Part shown: positions 1 to 8,523 of the stretch, piece by piece
Layout: each line of letters starts with the position of its first letter
Position numbering within the stretch: position 1 is the first letter of the stretch
Source: an uncultured Cryptobacterium sp.
GTDB taxonomy: Bacteria > Actinomycetota > Coriobacteriia > Coriobacteriales > Eggerthellaceae
DNA: 28,063 nt
Reading direction: 5' to 3'
Assembly: GCA_958410215.1 (NCBI GenBank)
Contig: CATYOF010000019.1
Coordinates: 1-28,063 of the forward strand
The notes under the pieces: model-generated
Told to the model about the DNA's origin: nothing
Database searches by the model: none
The model's input: only the letters and a program-made list of their open reading frames with translations
Program-made: the position numbers and the translations under genes

Positions 1-180
1 GGTACCACCCGAGCCTCCTAACTGAATAAGCTCTCCCAACTTACACTGTTCCCAAGGGTCAGTAAAACCTTTGAAACGAATTGCGGGAACGTTTGGCTTG
101 TCGACTTCCTCTGTCACTTTATTATTTGACTCGTTTTCAGAAATGCCGATGATTGCATTGGTTGCGTCGTTCTCAATCAT
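1..180 (-). CDS. hsdS: Type I restriction-modification specificity subunit HsdS, N-terminal fragment cut by the window edge
   Basis: An open frame of 60 codons without a stop runs from an ATG at 178-180 to the left edge of the window. Its translation starts MIENDATNAI and, near residue 40, contains RFKGFTDPWEQCKLGEL, which is the usual opening of the first target-recognition domain in HsdS proteins. HsdS chooses the DNA sequence that the M2S methylase and the R2M2S restriction complex recognise. The start codon lies one base after the hsdM stop, with AGGGG about 8 bases upstream inside the end of hsdM, so the two are translationally coupled. Only the N-terminus is visible, so the recognition domains and the integrity of the gene cannot be judged. 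The frame is too near the edge to be obvious from ORF length alone. Confidence 0.85.
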   Translation of the reverse strand, partial: MIENDATNAIIGISENESNNKVTEEVDKPNVPAIRFKGFTDPWEQCKLGELIQLGGSGGT

Positions 181-181
181 A

Positions 182-2755
182 TTATTCACCCCTCAAAAGG
201 GACTGAAATTCTCTCAAACCCGCCATATCAAATTCGCTGCCTACCAAGTTGTCGATCATATCCGCCAGCTCTTGCTCAGCAGATGTTATTTCCGAACATA
301 TCTGCGAATAGGTAGTTTCATATTTCTTAGTAAGTTTTTCTAGTTCAGAAACTAGTTCGTTCGGTTTTTCAATTGCAAGCGCTCTTAAGTCGGCACATAG
401 CGGATTCACCCATTTAAGTCTAAGCATACGTAGTGCCTCCGAATCAGAAAGCGATTCAATGGTGCGCTTTGTCTTTTCCTGTAATTCCGCCTGGACAGTT
501 TTTAGCTGCTTCTTCAGCGCCTTTTCTTCCGTAAAATATTCTTCTGCCTGCTTTAATACCTCAAGTAGTCTTTCGGATTGCTCATCTTTTTCTTTCTTAA
601 GCTCTTTAATCTTTTGCTTTAAAGCAGACGAAACAAACGCCGTTTGATCATCATTTAGCTGACCATCAAGTGTTTCTTTATCATCTTCCGATAGGTTCTC
701 TACTAGCTCTTCCATCAATGAAGGCAGAGCATTAAGACGGCGATCGATAACTTGAATATCGTTCAAATCTTCCGAAAGCAAGTGTTCCTGAACCAATTCA
801 AAAGGCAAGATTCTTCCCTGCCAGCCATCTTGTACTTCTACGTCTTTACCGCCCTTTTTCTTTAAGACCATATTAGGATCAACGGTCTTAATAGAAGCTA
901 CTCCTTCGGTTTGAATTAATTCCAAGTCACCTGAAACAACATTCCATCTATCAGCGAGTTTTTGATAGGCTGCATACGGATCAACTAAAGAAATGTCCTT
1001 TGTACGCTTGAATATTTCTTGCGTAATTTCCTTTTGGATAACAGGTTCTTGAACGCTTTCTGCATTACCCACAAGCTCAATATCAAGATATTCAGCAAAC
1101 CCATCGAAAGCCACATCGAAGTCCGTTAAGAATCGCTCCGTAGCGGGGTGACTCATCACACTTTGCTTAATATCTTCCACTTTAAGCGAAGCATAGCCGC
1201 TTCCATCTTCAGAAAACATTGCCTCTCGCACTCCCGGCAAGGCATTCCAGTAAGCATTCAGATTATCTAACTCAACAGAAGGAACGCCACCAAACATACT
1301 TGCGTAAATATCCCAGCTTTCTGCCGGCTCACTTGAATCCACATAACGAGGAATATTTAAGTTGTAATCATTTTTTCGAATTTCATCTAAAGTTACTAGG
1401 CGACTATATTTTTCACGTTCTACGTTTCCCGCCACAGTATCAGATATCTTTTGAATATCGCAGGCACGAAGCTTGTTGCTTTTACCCTCTTTTACAAATC
1501 CCTTAGAGGCATCAATAAACAACACATCTGATTCAGTCCGTTTTTGGCGGAGCACCATAATGATGGTGGGAATACCGGTTCCAAAGAAGATATTGGCAGG
1601 TAAGCCAATAATTGCCTGAATATGCCGATTTTCAATTAAGTTCTTTCGGATTTGCCCCTCCTCGCCACCACGGAACAAAACACCGTGAGGAAGAATGATG
1701 CACATAATGCCTTCGGGTTTTAAATGGAATAAATCGTGAAGCAGGAACGCATAGTCAGCTTTGCTCTTTGGAGCAATGCCATACGAATAGCGTGGGTCAA
1801 CCTCTTTATCGGTTGGATCCCACTGCTGCGAATATGGCGGATTAGAAACTACCGCGTCCACATACAGAGGATTATATGTTCCTTGAGGATCTGATTCGTC
1901 AAAATACGGCCAGTCCTCTTCTAGCGTATCGCCATTACGGGTTGTAATATTCGAAGGCTTAATACCACGCATAACCAGGTTCATTCTGGTTAAGTTATAA
2001 GTGTTCTCCTTTAGCTCCTGTGCGTAATACTTAATACCATCTGAAGACCCCACATGACGCGCTACTGCTTTGCCAATATTAATCAACAAAGAGCCTGATC
2101 CACTTGTTGGGTCATATACGCTAATCTGCTCTTTTTTACCTAAATAGTTAGCCACAATTTCACTTATCAACAAGCTTACTTCATGAGGCGTATAGAATTC
2201 TCCCGCCTTCTTTCCTGCGTTTGATGCAAACTTTTCTAACAGGTATTCATAAATGAAGCCAAGCGTGTCGTAATCCTGCCTGCCATCCATAGGAATATCT
2301 TTAATGGTATCAAGCAAATTTCGAATTGCTTTGGTTTGGCTTGCTGCGCTATCCCCCAACTTCGAGAGACCTGTTTCTAGTGTTTCGAAAATACCCTCGA
2401 AAACTTTTTTGTGTGCTGGATTAATGCTTCTATTGAAAGCAGACAGGCTGGTATATACATCGTCTACAGTAAAGTCTTTACCTTTTTCCAGCCAGGTAGA
2501 AAAAAGCGAATCGTATGAAATGAAATACCCAATATTGGTTCTAATAAAGCTAACGGTTTCTTCGTCAGATTCATCCAATGCCTTAATGTTATCCTCGTCG
2601 AAATCGTTTTCCTTTAAGAATTTCAGTTCGGTTTCGGAAAGAAATTTATAAAAAATAAAACCAAGAATGTAATCTTTATATTCGTTAGCTTCAATTTTGG
2701 AACGCATTTTATTAGCGGACTCCCAAATTTTTGCAGCAAGTTGTTGCTTATTCAC
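182..2755 (-). CDS. hsdM: Type I restriction-modification DNA N6-adenine methyltransferase HsdM, long form
   Basis: This 857-residue protein is the modification subunit of a type I system and transfers methyl from S-adenosylmethionine to adenine N6. An HsdM N-terminal helical domain occupies roughly residues 5-150. The Rossmann methylase follows, with GEFYTP near 185-190, the AdoMet-binding motif DPTSGSGSLL at 215-224 and the catalytic NPPY at 305-308. After about residue 500 there is an unusually long tail, ending in a charged, coiled-coil-like stretch (about 690-850); many HsdM proteins are only 500-550 residues. Translation starts at a GTG with AGGAGT 5 bases upstream. hsdS follows directly. 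No hsdR is present in the window; it may lie beyond the left edge, so I cannot say whether the system still restricts. Confidence 0.95.
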   Translation of the reverse strand: MNKQQLAAKIWESANKMRSKIEANEYKDYILGFIFYKFLSETELKFLKENDFDEDNIKALDESDEETVSFIRTNIGYFISYDSLFSTWLEKGKDFTVDDVYTSLSAFNRSINPAHKKVFEGIFETLETGLSKLGDSAASQTKAIRNLLDTIKDIPMDGRQDYDTLGFIYEYLLEKFASNAGKKAGEFYTPHEVSLLISEIVANYLGKKEQISVYDPTSGSGSLLINIGKAVARHVGSSDGIKYYAQELKENTYNLTRMNLVMRGIKPSNITTRNGDTLEEDWPYFDESDPQGTYNPLYVDAVVSNPPYSQQWDPTDKEVDPRYSYGIAPKSKADYAFLLHDLFHLKPEGIMCIILPHGVLFRGGEEGQIRKNLIENRHIQAIIGLPANIFFGTGIPTIIMVLRQKRTESDVLFIDASKGFVKEGKSNKLRACDIQKISDTVAGNVEREKYSRLVTLDEIRKNDYNLNIPRYVDSSEPAESWDIYASMFGGVPSVELDNLNAYWNALPGVREAMFSEDGSGYASLKVEDIKQSVMSHPATERFLTDFDVAFDGFAEYLDIELVGNAESVQEPVIQKEITQEIFKRTKDISLVDPYAAYQKLADRWNVVSGDLELIQTEGVASIKTVDPNMVLKKKGGKDVEVQDGWQGRILPFELVQEHLLSEDLNDIQVIDRRLNALPSLMEELVENLSEDDKETLDGQLNDDQTAFVSSALKQKIKELKKEKDEQSERLLEVLKQAEEYFTEEKALKKQLKTVQAELQEKTKRTIESLSDSEALRMLRLKWVNPLCADLRALAIEKPNELVSELEKLTKKYETTYSQICSEITSAEQELADMIDNLVGSEFDMAGLREFQSLLRGE

Positions 2756-2961
2756 TTTTTACTCCTAAACCTAATCTTTATTTGAAAGAAAGTTATTTCA
2801 GCATTTCAAGCATTTAATTTTATAGTGCTTAAGTTTATATCATTTGGAAGTTTCTCTTCTTAGCCACTAGCAGATAGGGGAAAATAAAAGCGTTATTCTG
2901 CAAGCCTTTCGAGCAAACAAGTGTCCAGTTTTTATGCGAATAAACACCAAAAGTTACTTGG
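2756..2961. other. Intergenic region between xerD and hsdM
   Basis: These 206 bases are AT-rich and hold no convincing gene. On the minus strand a TATAAA at about 2830-2835 could be the -10 box of the hsdM promoter, but no good -35 is visible. I see no clear terminator for xerD. The change from housekeeping genes (pyrG, xerD) to a restriction operon takes place here, so this may be the boundary of an acquired segment. Confidence 0.4.
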
Positions 2962-3858
2962 TTATTTTCTATTCCGTGGATGCGCAGCTAAATATTCTTC
3001 ACGCAGATGCGCTGTTTGTATGTGAGTATAAATTTGCGTCGTCGAAATATCGGAATGTCCCAGCATTTCCTGGATAGCACGCAAGTCCGCTCCGCCTTCA
3101 AGCAAGTGCGTTGCAAAGGAATGGCGCAGCGTATGAGGATGCAAGTTTTTTATCCCAATGCGAAGCCCCGCTTTTTCCACCACTTTATGCACGCTTTGCC
3201 GCGAGAGGCACCCCCCGCGCGCGTTCAGAAATAACGCAGGAACAGGGTGCGCTTTACTGCACGTTAAATTGGGCCGCGAATCTTGCAAATACACACGCAT
3301 ACGCTCAAGCGCCATGCCTGAAAAAGGCACCAAACGCTCTTTTGACCCCTTGCCTAACACCCGCAAGGTACCTTCATCAAAGCGCACGCGATCCAAATCA
3401 AGTCCCACCAGTTCACTTACACGAAGTCCGCAACCGTACAAAACCTCAAGCATGGTGGCATCTCGAATTTCGATAGGGGTGGTAAAAGGCATACCGTCAA
3501 GCAAGGAACACACCTGATCAATACTCAATACATCAGGCAACTTTTCGGGTTTTTGGGGAATACCTACCAGCTGGGCAGGATCATTCGCGCACAAGTTTTC
3601 TCGCACTAAAAACTTGTGGTATCCCTTAACAGTAGAAGTTCGCCGCGCGATAGTGGAAGCCGCAAGTCCTCTTTTGTACAGTTCGATCTGAAAGGCAAGA
3701 ATTTCTTCGCGGGTAATGTCTTCCACCGCTTGCACTCCATAGGTGTTTTCCAAGAAAGACACGTAGTCTTTTAAGTCTTCCTGGTAAGCACGCACGGTAG
3801 CAGGCGAAGCACCACGTTCTGCCACTAAGTACCCTATGAAATCCTGTACAAAAAACAC
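2962..3858 (-). CDS. xerD: Site-specific tyrosine recombinase XerD
   Basis: This tyrosine recombinase resolves chromosome dimers at dif together with XerC. Starting at the GTG at 3856-3858, the protein has 298 residues, the same length as E. coli XerD. That start has AGGG five bases upstream and lies 7 bases after the pyrG stop. A longer reading from 4011 would overlap pyrG by 146 bases and adds an unrelated N-terminus, so I reject it. The N-terminal SAM-like core-binding domain covers about 1-90 and the catalytic domain 105-290. The full active site is visible: R146 (GLRVSEL), K170 (GKGSKER), H242 and R245 (HTLRHSF), H268 (LGHSD) and the nucleophile Y277 (TQIYTHI). The numbering is offset by two from E. 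coli XerD throughout. XerC is the alternative, but the motif set and the pyrG neighbourhood favour XerD. Confidence 0.9.
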   Translation of the reverse strand: MFFVQDFIGYLVAERGASPATVRAYQEDLKDYVSFLENTYGVQAVEDITREEILAFQIELYKRGLAASTIARRTSTVKGYHKFLVRENLCANDPAQLVGIPQKPEKLPDVLSIDQVCSLLDGMPFTTPIEIRDATMLEVLYGCGLRVSELVGLDLDRVRFDEGTLRVLGKGSKERLVPFSGMALERMRVYLQDSRPNLTCSKAHPVPALFLNARGGCLSRQSVHKVVEKAGLRIGIKNLHPHTLRHSFATHLLEGGADLRAIQEMLGHSDISTTQIYTHIQTAHLREEYLAAHPRNRK

Positions 3859-3865
3859 GATCGCC

Positions 3866-5488
3866 CTAACCGAATGTATGCCGATCAATTCCCGCCTTTT
3901 TGCAGGCAGCACCAATAAAGCCCACAAACAAAGGATGAGGTTTAGTAGGACGACTCTTGAATTCAGGATGACCCTGACTTGCGATAAACCACGGATGGTC
4001 AGGAAGCTCAATCATTTCTGTCAGACGTCCATCAGGAGAAAGACCACAGATCCGCAAACCTGCTTCAGTAAGTTCCCCACGATAGGTGTTGTTTACTTCA
4101 TAACGATGGCGGTGGCGCTCATAAATGATTTCTTCCCCATACACTTTATAAGCAAGTGAATCCTTATCGAGCTTGCAGGGATAAGCGCCAAGACGCATGG
4201 TACCACCCTTATCTTCCACATCTTCCTGTTCAGGCATAAGGTCAATTACCGGATACTGTGCTTCTTCGTCGAATTCAGCCGAAGTTGCACCCTCTAGTCC
4301 TGCTACGTGACGAGCAAATTCACACACTGCCGCCTGCAGTCCCAAACAAATTCCCAAATAGGGAACATCGCCTTCACGTGCAAATTGCGCTGCTGCAATT
4401 TTACCTTCAAAAGCACGCTGTCCAAAGCCACCTGGCACCAAAATGCCATCCATCTCGCCCAACATTGCTTGTGCAGTTTCAGAACTTAATTCTTCTCCAT
4501 CAACCAAATGGATGGATGCATGCACGCCATTAGCTACTGCGGCATGACCCAGCGCCTCAATAACCGACAAGTACGCATCAGGCAGGCTTACGTATTTACC
4601 TACAATGGCGATGTTGACCTCTCCCGAGCAAGCATCGGCTGCCGCAAGGAAGTTATTCAAGGGCGATAAATCCGCAGCAGGTGCAGGTAAATTCATACGC
4701 TTGAGCACCTGTTCATCGAATCCCTGATCAAACAGCATTAAAGGCACTTGGTAAATAGAAGGTGAATCCACACAAGAAAGCACGTGTTCCGTTTCTACGT
4801 CACAGAACAACGCAATTTTTTCACGCACCTGGTCAGTAATTTCGTGGTCGGAACGACACACAATAAAATCTGGCTGAACACCAAGCGAACGCAATTCTTT
4901 AACGCTGTGTTGTGTTGGCTTTGTCTTTACCTCGTGTGCTGCCGCAATATAGGGAACCAGCGTCACGTGAATAAAGCACACATCCCCTTCGGGGCGTTCC
5001 TTTTTGAACTGACGCGCCGCTTCAATAAAAGGGAGCGATTCAATGTCGCCAATCGTGCCGCCAATTTCCGAAATAACAATATCGGCGTTGGACTGATCAG
5101 CAATACGGCGAAGCCTGTCTTTAATAGCTTCCGTTACATGAGGAATTACCTGTACCGTACCACCCAGAAAATCTCCACGACGTTCGCGCGCAATAAGACT
5201 TTTATAGATAGATCCTTGAGTGAAGTTCGATTCGCGCGATAAGTTTTCGTCAATGAAACGCTCGTAATGACCAAGGTCCAAATCGCCTTCGTGACCATCT
5301 TCCGTAACGAACACTTCGCCATGTTGGAAAGGAGACATGGTGCCCGGATCCACATTCAAGTAAGGATCCATTTTTTGCATGGTTACCTTATATCCACGCG
5401 CTTTGAGCAAATGCCCAAGCGAAGCTGCGGTAATTCCTTTCCCTAACGATGAAACTACGCCACCTGTTACAAAAATGTGCTTCGCCAT
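3866..5488 (-). CDS. pyrG: CTP synthase (glutamine-hydrolysing)
   Basis: CTP synthase makes CTP from UTP, ATP and glutamine, the last step of pyrimidine nucleotide synthesis, in the cytoplasm. The protein has 540 residues (E. coli 545). The start is the ATG at 5486-5488 with AAGGAG four bases upstream; it begins MAKHIFVTGG, as family members do, and a longer frame to 5593 only adds leader sequence. The synthetase domain (1 to about 267) has the P-loop-like GGVVSSLGKG at 9-18 and DPYLNVDPGTM at 41-51. The class I glutamine amidotransferase domain (about 290-540) keeps the nucleophile C381 in GICLGLQ and H507/E509 in GHPEF. xerD follows after 7 bases, so the two are probably cotranscribed. The 5' leader carries an 11-base direct repeat, described separately. 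Confidence 0.97.
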   Translation of the reverse strand: MAKHIFVTGGVVSSLGKGITAASLGHLLKARGYKVTMQKMDPYLNVDPGTMSPFQHGEVFVTEDGHEGDLDLGHYERFIDENLSRESNFTQGSIYKSLIARERRGDFLGGTVQVIPHVTEAIKDRLRRIADQSNADIVISEIGGTIGDIESLPFIEAARQFKKERPEGDVCFIHVTLVPYIAAAHEVKTKPTQHSVKELRSLGVQPDFIVCRSDHEITDQVREKIALFCDVETEHVLSCVDSPSIYQVPLMLFDQGFDEQVLKRMNLPAPAADLSPLNNFLAAADACSGEVNIAIVGKYVSLPDAYLSVIEALGHAAVANGVHASIHLVDGEELSSETAQAMLGEMDGILVPGGFGQRAFEGKIAAAQFAREGDVPYLGICLGLQAAVCEFARHVAGLEGATSAEFDEEAQYPVIDLMPEQEDVEDKGGTMRLGAYPCKLDKDSLAYKVYGEEIIYERHRHRYEVNNTYRGELTEAGLRICGLSPDGRLTEMIELPDHPWFIASQGHPEFKSRPTKPHPLFVGFIGAACKKAGIDRHTFG

Positions 5489-5500
5489 GATGCTCCTTCG

Positions 5501-5537
5501 CCAAACTGCCAACTCTGCCAAACCAGCAACTCTGCCA
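5501..5537 (-). repeat. Direct repeats in the pyrG leader
   Basis: CAACTCTGCCA (plus-strand reading) occurs at 5510-5520 and again at 5527-5537, a period of 17 bases. A shorter imperfect version (CCAAACTGCCA) lies at 5501-5511. They fall in the untranslated leader of pyrG, just upstream of its ribosome binding site. No function is evident; polymerase slippage, a protein-binding site or leader RNA structure are all possible. Confidence 0.6.
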
Positions 5538-5940
5538 GGCGGTCGAATAGTCAACCACCTGAACAAAACCTCGTCAGAGGCCCTATGACACACTAAACCA
5601 GTATTACATTCAGTTTTATTCTACTAAGCTATGTTTCGAAACGTTTAACGCGGCTTTTCTTCGCAAGGTTTTACGTGCTCGAAACACTTCTTTCCTATTC
5701 CACAGAAGCCTTTAACTCCACCAGAGCGCAAACCTACTTTCGAACGAAAATAACCCACACCTCTAACCGTAAGAGTGTTGCAAATGCAATCACTCCCTTG
5801 CCCTAATAGCCTGCAAGCCCCTATTTCCTCAATGCAAATCAATTTAAATTCGAACGACAGATTTTTTATAAGCCCGCCCAACCCTGCTTTATACTAGTTT
5901 GGTTACGACGACTATCACAGCTATCTACAAGATGAGAGGA
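5538..5940. other. Divergent intergenic region between pyrG and the DUF1846 gene
   Basis: About 400 bases separate the leader repeats of pyrG from the start of the plus-strand DUF1846 gene. A possible -10 box TATACT lies near 5891-5896 for the plus-strand gene, without a clear -35. A 78-codon minus-strand frame at 5645-5881 begins at TTG, lacks a good ribosome binding site and resembles nothing I know, so I do not call it a gene. Nothing else is recognisable. Confidence 0.35.
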
Positions 5941-5947
5941 TTATTCC

Positions 5948-7429
5948 ATGCGCATCGGTTTTGATAACGACAAATACATTGCCCTGCAAGCTGAGCACAT
6001 CCGCGAACGCATTAGCCAGTTTGGTGGAAAGCTGTATTTGGAGTTCGGCGGAAAACTGTTTGACGACTTTCACGCTTCCCGCGTACTGCCTGGCTTCGAA
6101 CCCGATAGTAAAATTCGCATGCTTAAGCAGCTCATCGATGACGTGGAAATAATCGTAGCTATTAATGCAAACGATATTGAAAAATCTAAAATGCGAGGTG
6201 ATTTGGGTATCACCTACGATGAAGATGTATTACGCCTGTTGGATATTTTCCAGTCGATGGGATTTGCTACTGCTGGTGTAGTAATTACCCAGTTTGAAAA
6301 CCAGCCTTCTGCCCTTGCCTTCCGTCATCGTCTTGATACGTTAGGCATCAGAAGCTACCTTCACTACCCTATCGCGGGATACCCATACGATACTGCTCGC
6401 ATCGTAAGCGAAGAAGGCTATGGCAGAAACGAATATATTGAAACCACACATCCTTTAGTGGTAGTAACTGCGCCTGGTCCTGGCTCCGGAAAGATGGCTA
6501 CCTGCCTGTCACAGCTTTATCACGAGCACAAACATGGCGTTGAAGCAGGATATGCCAAATACGAAACGTTCCCTATTTGGAATTTACCCTTAAAGCATCC
6601 CGTTAACATTGCCTATGAAGCAGCAACCGTAGACCTCAATGATGCCAACACGATTGACCCTTTCCATCTGGAAGCTTATGGGGAAACCACCGTTAACTAT
6701 AACCGCGACGTAGAAGTTTTCCCTGTATTGAAGGCCATGATGGAACGCATTTCGGGCACCAGCCCTTACCAATCTCCCACCGATATGGGCGTGAACATGG
6801 CAGGCAAAGCCATCGTTGACGATGACGCGGTGCGCGATGCAGCAAAAATGGAAATTGTTCGTCGTTACTTCCAGGCCGCTGTCGATACCCGCCGCACGGG
6901 CGTAGGTCACGAATACGTAGAGCGACTTGAACTGCTCATGAACCAAGCTGGCGTAGACATCAATTATTCTCCTGCACGTTCGGCAGCGCTCTTAAAAGAA
7001 GAAACCACAGGACGCCCTGCAGGAGCTATGGTGCTACCCGATGGAACCGTAGTAACTGGCAAAACATCCGATTTGCTGGGGGCTGCTTCGTCCCTTTTGA
7101 TGAACGCTTTAAAAGGTGTTGCCGGTGTTGATGATGCCGTTGATGTTATTAGCAATAAAGTAATTGAGCCAATTTGCGAACTGAAAACTGGCACCCTTCA
7201 TTCGCGCAATCCACGCCTTCATTCCGATGAAACCCTGCTCGCTCTTTCAGTTACCAGCGCCACTGATTCTACAGCGAAAAAGCTAATCGAACACGCAGGC
7301 GATTTAAAAGGGTGCGATGCATTCTTTAGCGTAATTATTTCGCATACCGACGAAAAGCTGTATCGCACGCTTGGTATTAACGTTTGCTGTGAACCTAAAT
7401 ATGAACAGCGTCGTTATTACCATCGTTAA
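5948..7429 (+). CDS. DUF1846 / UPF0371 family protein
   Basis: This 493-residue protein belongs to the UPF0371 (DUF1846) family, found in many Firmicutes and Actinobacteria with solved structures but no established role that I can state. It is cytoplasmic, with no signal peptide or membrane segment. The N-terminus MRIGFDNDKYIALQAEHI, the GGKLYLEFGGKLFDDFHASRVLPGF region near 26-50 and the phosphate-loop-like APGPGSGKMAT near 174-184 are typical family blocks, and the length is normal. The start ATG at 5948 has a GATGAGAGGA purine-rich stretch about 8 bases upstream. It stands alone, with a divergent neighbour on the left and a riboswitch-controlled unit on the right. A nucleotide-binding enzyme is a fair guess from the P-loop-like motif, but the reaction is unknown. 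Confidence 0.9.
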   Translation: MRIGFDNDKYIALQAEHIRERISQFGGKLYLEFGGKLFDDFHASRVLPGFEPDSKIRMLKQLIDDVEIIVAINANDIEKSKMRGDLGITYDEDVLRLLDIFQSMGFATAGVVITQFENQPSALAFRHRLDTLGIRSYLHYPIAGYPYDTARIVSEEGYGRNEYIETTHPLVVVTAPGPGSGKMATCLSQLYHEHKHGVEAGYAKYETFPIWNLPLKHPVNIAYEAATVDLNDANTIDPFHLEAYGETTVNYNRDVEVFPVLKAMMERISGTSPYQSPTDMGVNMAGKAIVDDDAVRDAAKMEIVRRYFQAAVDTRRTGVGHEYVERLELLMNQAGVDINYSPARSAALLKEETTGRPAGAMVLPDGTVVTGKTSDLLGAASSLLMNALKGVAGVDDAVDVISNKVIEPICELKTGTLHSRNPRLHSDETLLALSVTSATDSTAKKLIEHAGDLKGCDAFFSVIISHTDEKLYRTLGINVCCEPKYEQRRYYHR

Positions 7430-7496
7430 AAATACCCAGGCAAAAAGCAGAGAAATCCCCTGGCAGAAAGCATCCTAAAGTAGTGATGCATTGTGA

Positions 7497-7502
7497 TATA
7501 CT
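7497..7502 (+). promoter_or_regulatory. Possible -10 box for the riboswitch transcript
   Basis: TATACT, preceded by GTGA, sits about 25 bases before the first conserved riboswitch residues, as expected for its promoter. No good -35 box is seen at the usual distance, so the assignment rests mainly on position. Confidence 0.4.
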
Positions 7503-7526
7503 TTGCGCCAATGTGTTTAAAGTTTT

Positions 7527-7612
7527 CTAGGGTTCCGTTGGCATAACCAAGCAGGTCCGAGAGAAAACGGCTAAGAAATACTTAGCTACCACGGCGGGAT
7601 AAAAGCCCGGGA
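7527..7612 (+). ncRNA. Guanidine-I (ykkC) riboswitch
   Basis: The conserved blocks of the ykkC class are present in order: CTAGGGTTCCG at 7527-7537, GGTCCGAGAGAAAACGGC at 7554-7571 and ACGGCGGGATAAAAGCCCGG at 7591-7610. Between them, CTAAG/CTTAG pairs close a variable stem. This RNA class binds guanidinium ion and usually turns on guanidine exporters or carboxylases. Here it precedes two SMR genes, the classic target. The last conserved segment, GCCCGGGAG, is also the left arm of the downstream terminator, so ligand binding would hold that segment in the aptamer and allow read-through. Confidence 0.95.
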
Positions 7613-7645
7613 GCAGCATTAAGGTGTTGCTTCCGGGCTTTCTTT
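7605..7645 (+). terminator. Riboswitch-controlled intrinsic terminator
   Basis: GCCCGGGAGCAGC at 7605-7617 pairs over 13 positions (two G-U) with GTTGCTTCCGGGC at 7626-7638, followed by TTTCTTTG. The left arm overlaps the conserved 3' end of the aptamer, so the terminator and the ligand-bound aptamer are mutually exclusive. This is a transcription-attenuation 'on' switch for the SMR genes. Confidence 0.93.
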
Positions 7646-7742
7646 GTGTCCAATAAAGCCCAACACACCAAAAAATATACAAGACATCTCTGCTTTAAAA
7701 AAATGTTACGAGCAGAAGCGAACGCATTAAGGAGGTTTGCTG

Positions 7743-8168
7743 GTGAATACGCAAAATCTAAATACCCGCAGCCACACAGCTGCCTGGTTCTTCCTGTTAC
7801 TTTCAGGATGTTTTGAAGTGGTGTGGGCTTATACCATGAAACTTTCCCATGGTTTTACCGATCCTTTATACACCATCATCACTATCGTGTTTTTGGCGAT
7901 TAATTTGTTTTTACTTGAAAAGCCTGTTGCTACACTCGGAATTGGTGTTTCGTATGGCGTTTTCACGGGACTCGGCATTGTTGGCACAAGTATTGTAGGC
8001 ATTGTTGGATTGGGAGAGGCAATCAGCCTTCCAAAGATTGCCTCTATTGCCGTTTTAATGATTGGGGTAATTGGTCTTAAATACTGCGATGCTAAAGAGG
8101 CTGCCAAGCAGGCAAGCAAGATGGTAGAGGAATATAACCTGAGTCATTCAAAAGAAGGTGATAACTAA
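7743..8168 (+). CDS. SMR-family guanidinium exporter subunit (GdnC/YkkC-like)
   Basis: This is a small multidrug resistance protein with four membrane helices. With its partner it probably exports guanidinium in exchange for protons across the cytoplasmic membrane. I choose the GTG at 7743 because AAGGAGG at 7729-7735 stands 7 bases upstream; the TTG at 7737 would be too close. This gives 141 residues, longer than the usual 105-110 because of a polar N-terminal lead of about 13 residues and a charged C-terminal tail (about 117-141). The conserved membrane glutamate lies in GCFEVVWA in helix 1, and GEAIS in the third-helix region resembles other SMR exporters. Control by the guanidine-I riboswitch points to guanidinium rather than quaternary ammonium drugs. 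The stop overlaps the next start in TAATG. Confidence 0.93.
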   Translation: MNTQNLNTRSHTAAWFFLLLSGCFEVVWAYTMKLSHGFTDPLYTIITIVFLAINLFLLEKPVATLGIGVSYGVFTGLGIVGTSIVGIVGLGEAISLPKIASIAVLMIGVIGLKYCDAKEAAKQASKMVEEYNLSHSKEGDN

Positions 8169-8491
8169 TGATGTGGCTCATCTTGTTTGTCTCGTCCTTC
8201 TTCGAGCTAGGCTTTACGGTATGTCTCAAATTATCCGAAGGGTTCAAGAAGAAAAAGTGGACCATTTTATGCATTGCATCCACTATCTGCTCCATTGGAA
8301 TGCTCTCCATTGCAACAACTGAACTACCTTTAAGCATCGCCTATGCCGTTTGGACTGGAGTTGGCACCATCCTCATAACGCTATTTGGTATTGCAGTGTT
8401 CAAAGAAAGTAAAGACCCGTTAAAGTTGTTCTTTATGGCATTGGTTTTAGTGGGCGTAATTGGTCTGCGCCTCAGTGGTGTTGCGCATTAA
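8168..8491 (+). CDS. SMR-family guanidinium exporter subunit (GdnD/YkkD-like)
   Basis: This is the second SMR protein, 107 residues, the normal length, with four hydrophobic helices. The conserved glutamate sits in FFELGFTV in helix 1, and AYAVWTGVGTILIT in helix 3 matches the family pattern. The ATG at 8168 overlaps the previous stop by one base, and AAGGTG upstream can serve as ribosome binding site; a second ATG at 8171 is an equally possible start. Paired SMR genes of unequal length usually form an asymmetric heterodimer, as YkkC/YkkD do. Expression follows the upstream riboswitch. The gene ends just before a hairpin repeat that may act as its terminator. Confidence 0.93.
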   Translation: MMWLILFVSSFFELGFTVCLKLSEGFKKKKWTILCIASTICSIGMLSIATTELPLSIAYAVWTGVGTILITLFGIAVFKESKDPLKLFFMALVLVGVIGLRLSGVAH

Positions 8492-8523
8492 ACTTTCACA
8501 CGAAAGCAACATTCAAATATTTT

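Noticed and set aside
2962..3858. Phage or integron integrase from the tyrosine-recombinase motifs
   Set aside because: Length, motif spacing identical to XerD and position beside pyrG fit the housekeeping recombinase; no att repeats or phage genes are seen.
3866..4011. Longer XerD start at 4011
   Set aside because: It overlaps the end of pyrG and adds a non-homologous N-terminus; the GTG at 3858 gives the standard 298 residues.
5645..5881. 78-codon minus-strand frame between pyrG and the DUF1846 gene
   Set aside because: It starts at TTG without a clear ribosome binding site, is cysteine-rich and resembles no family I know; most likely chance.
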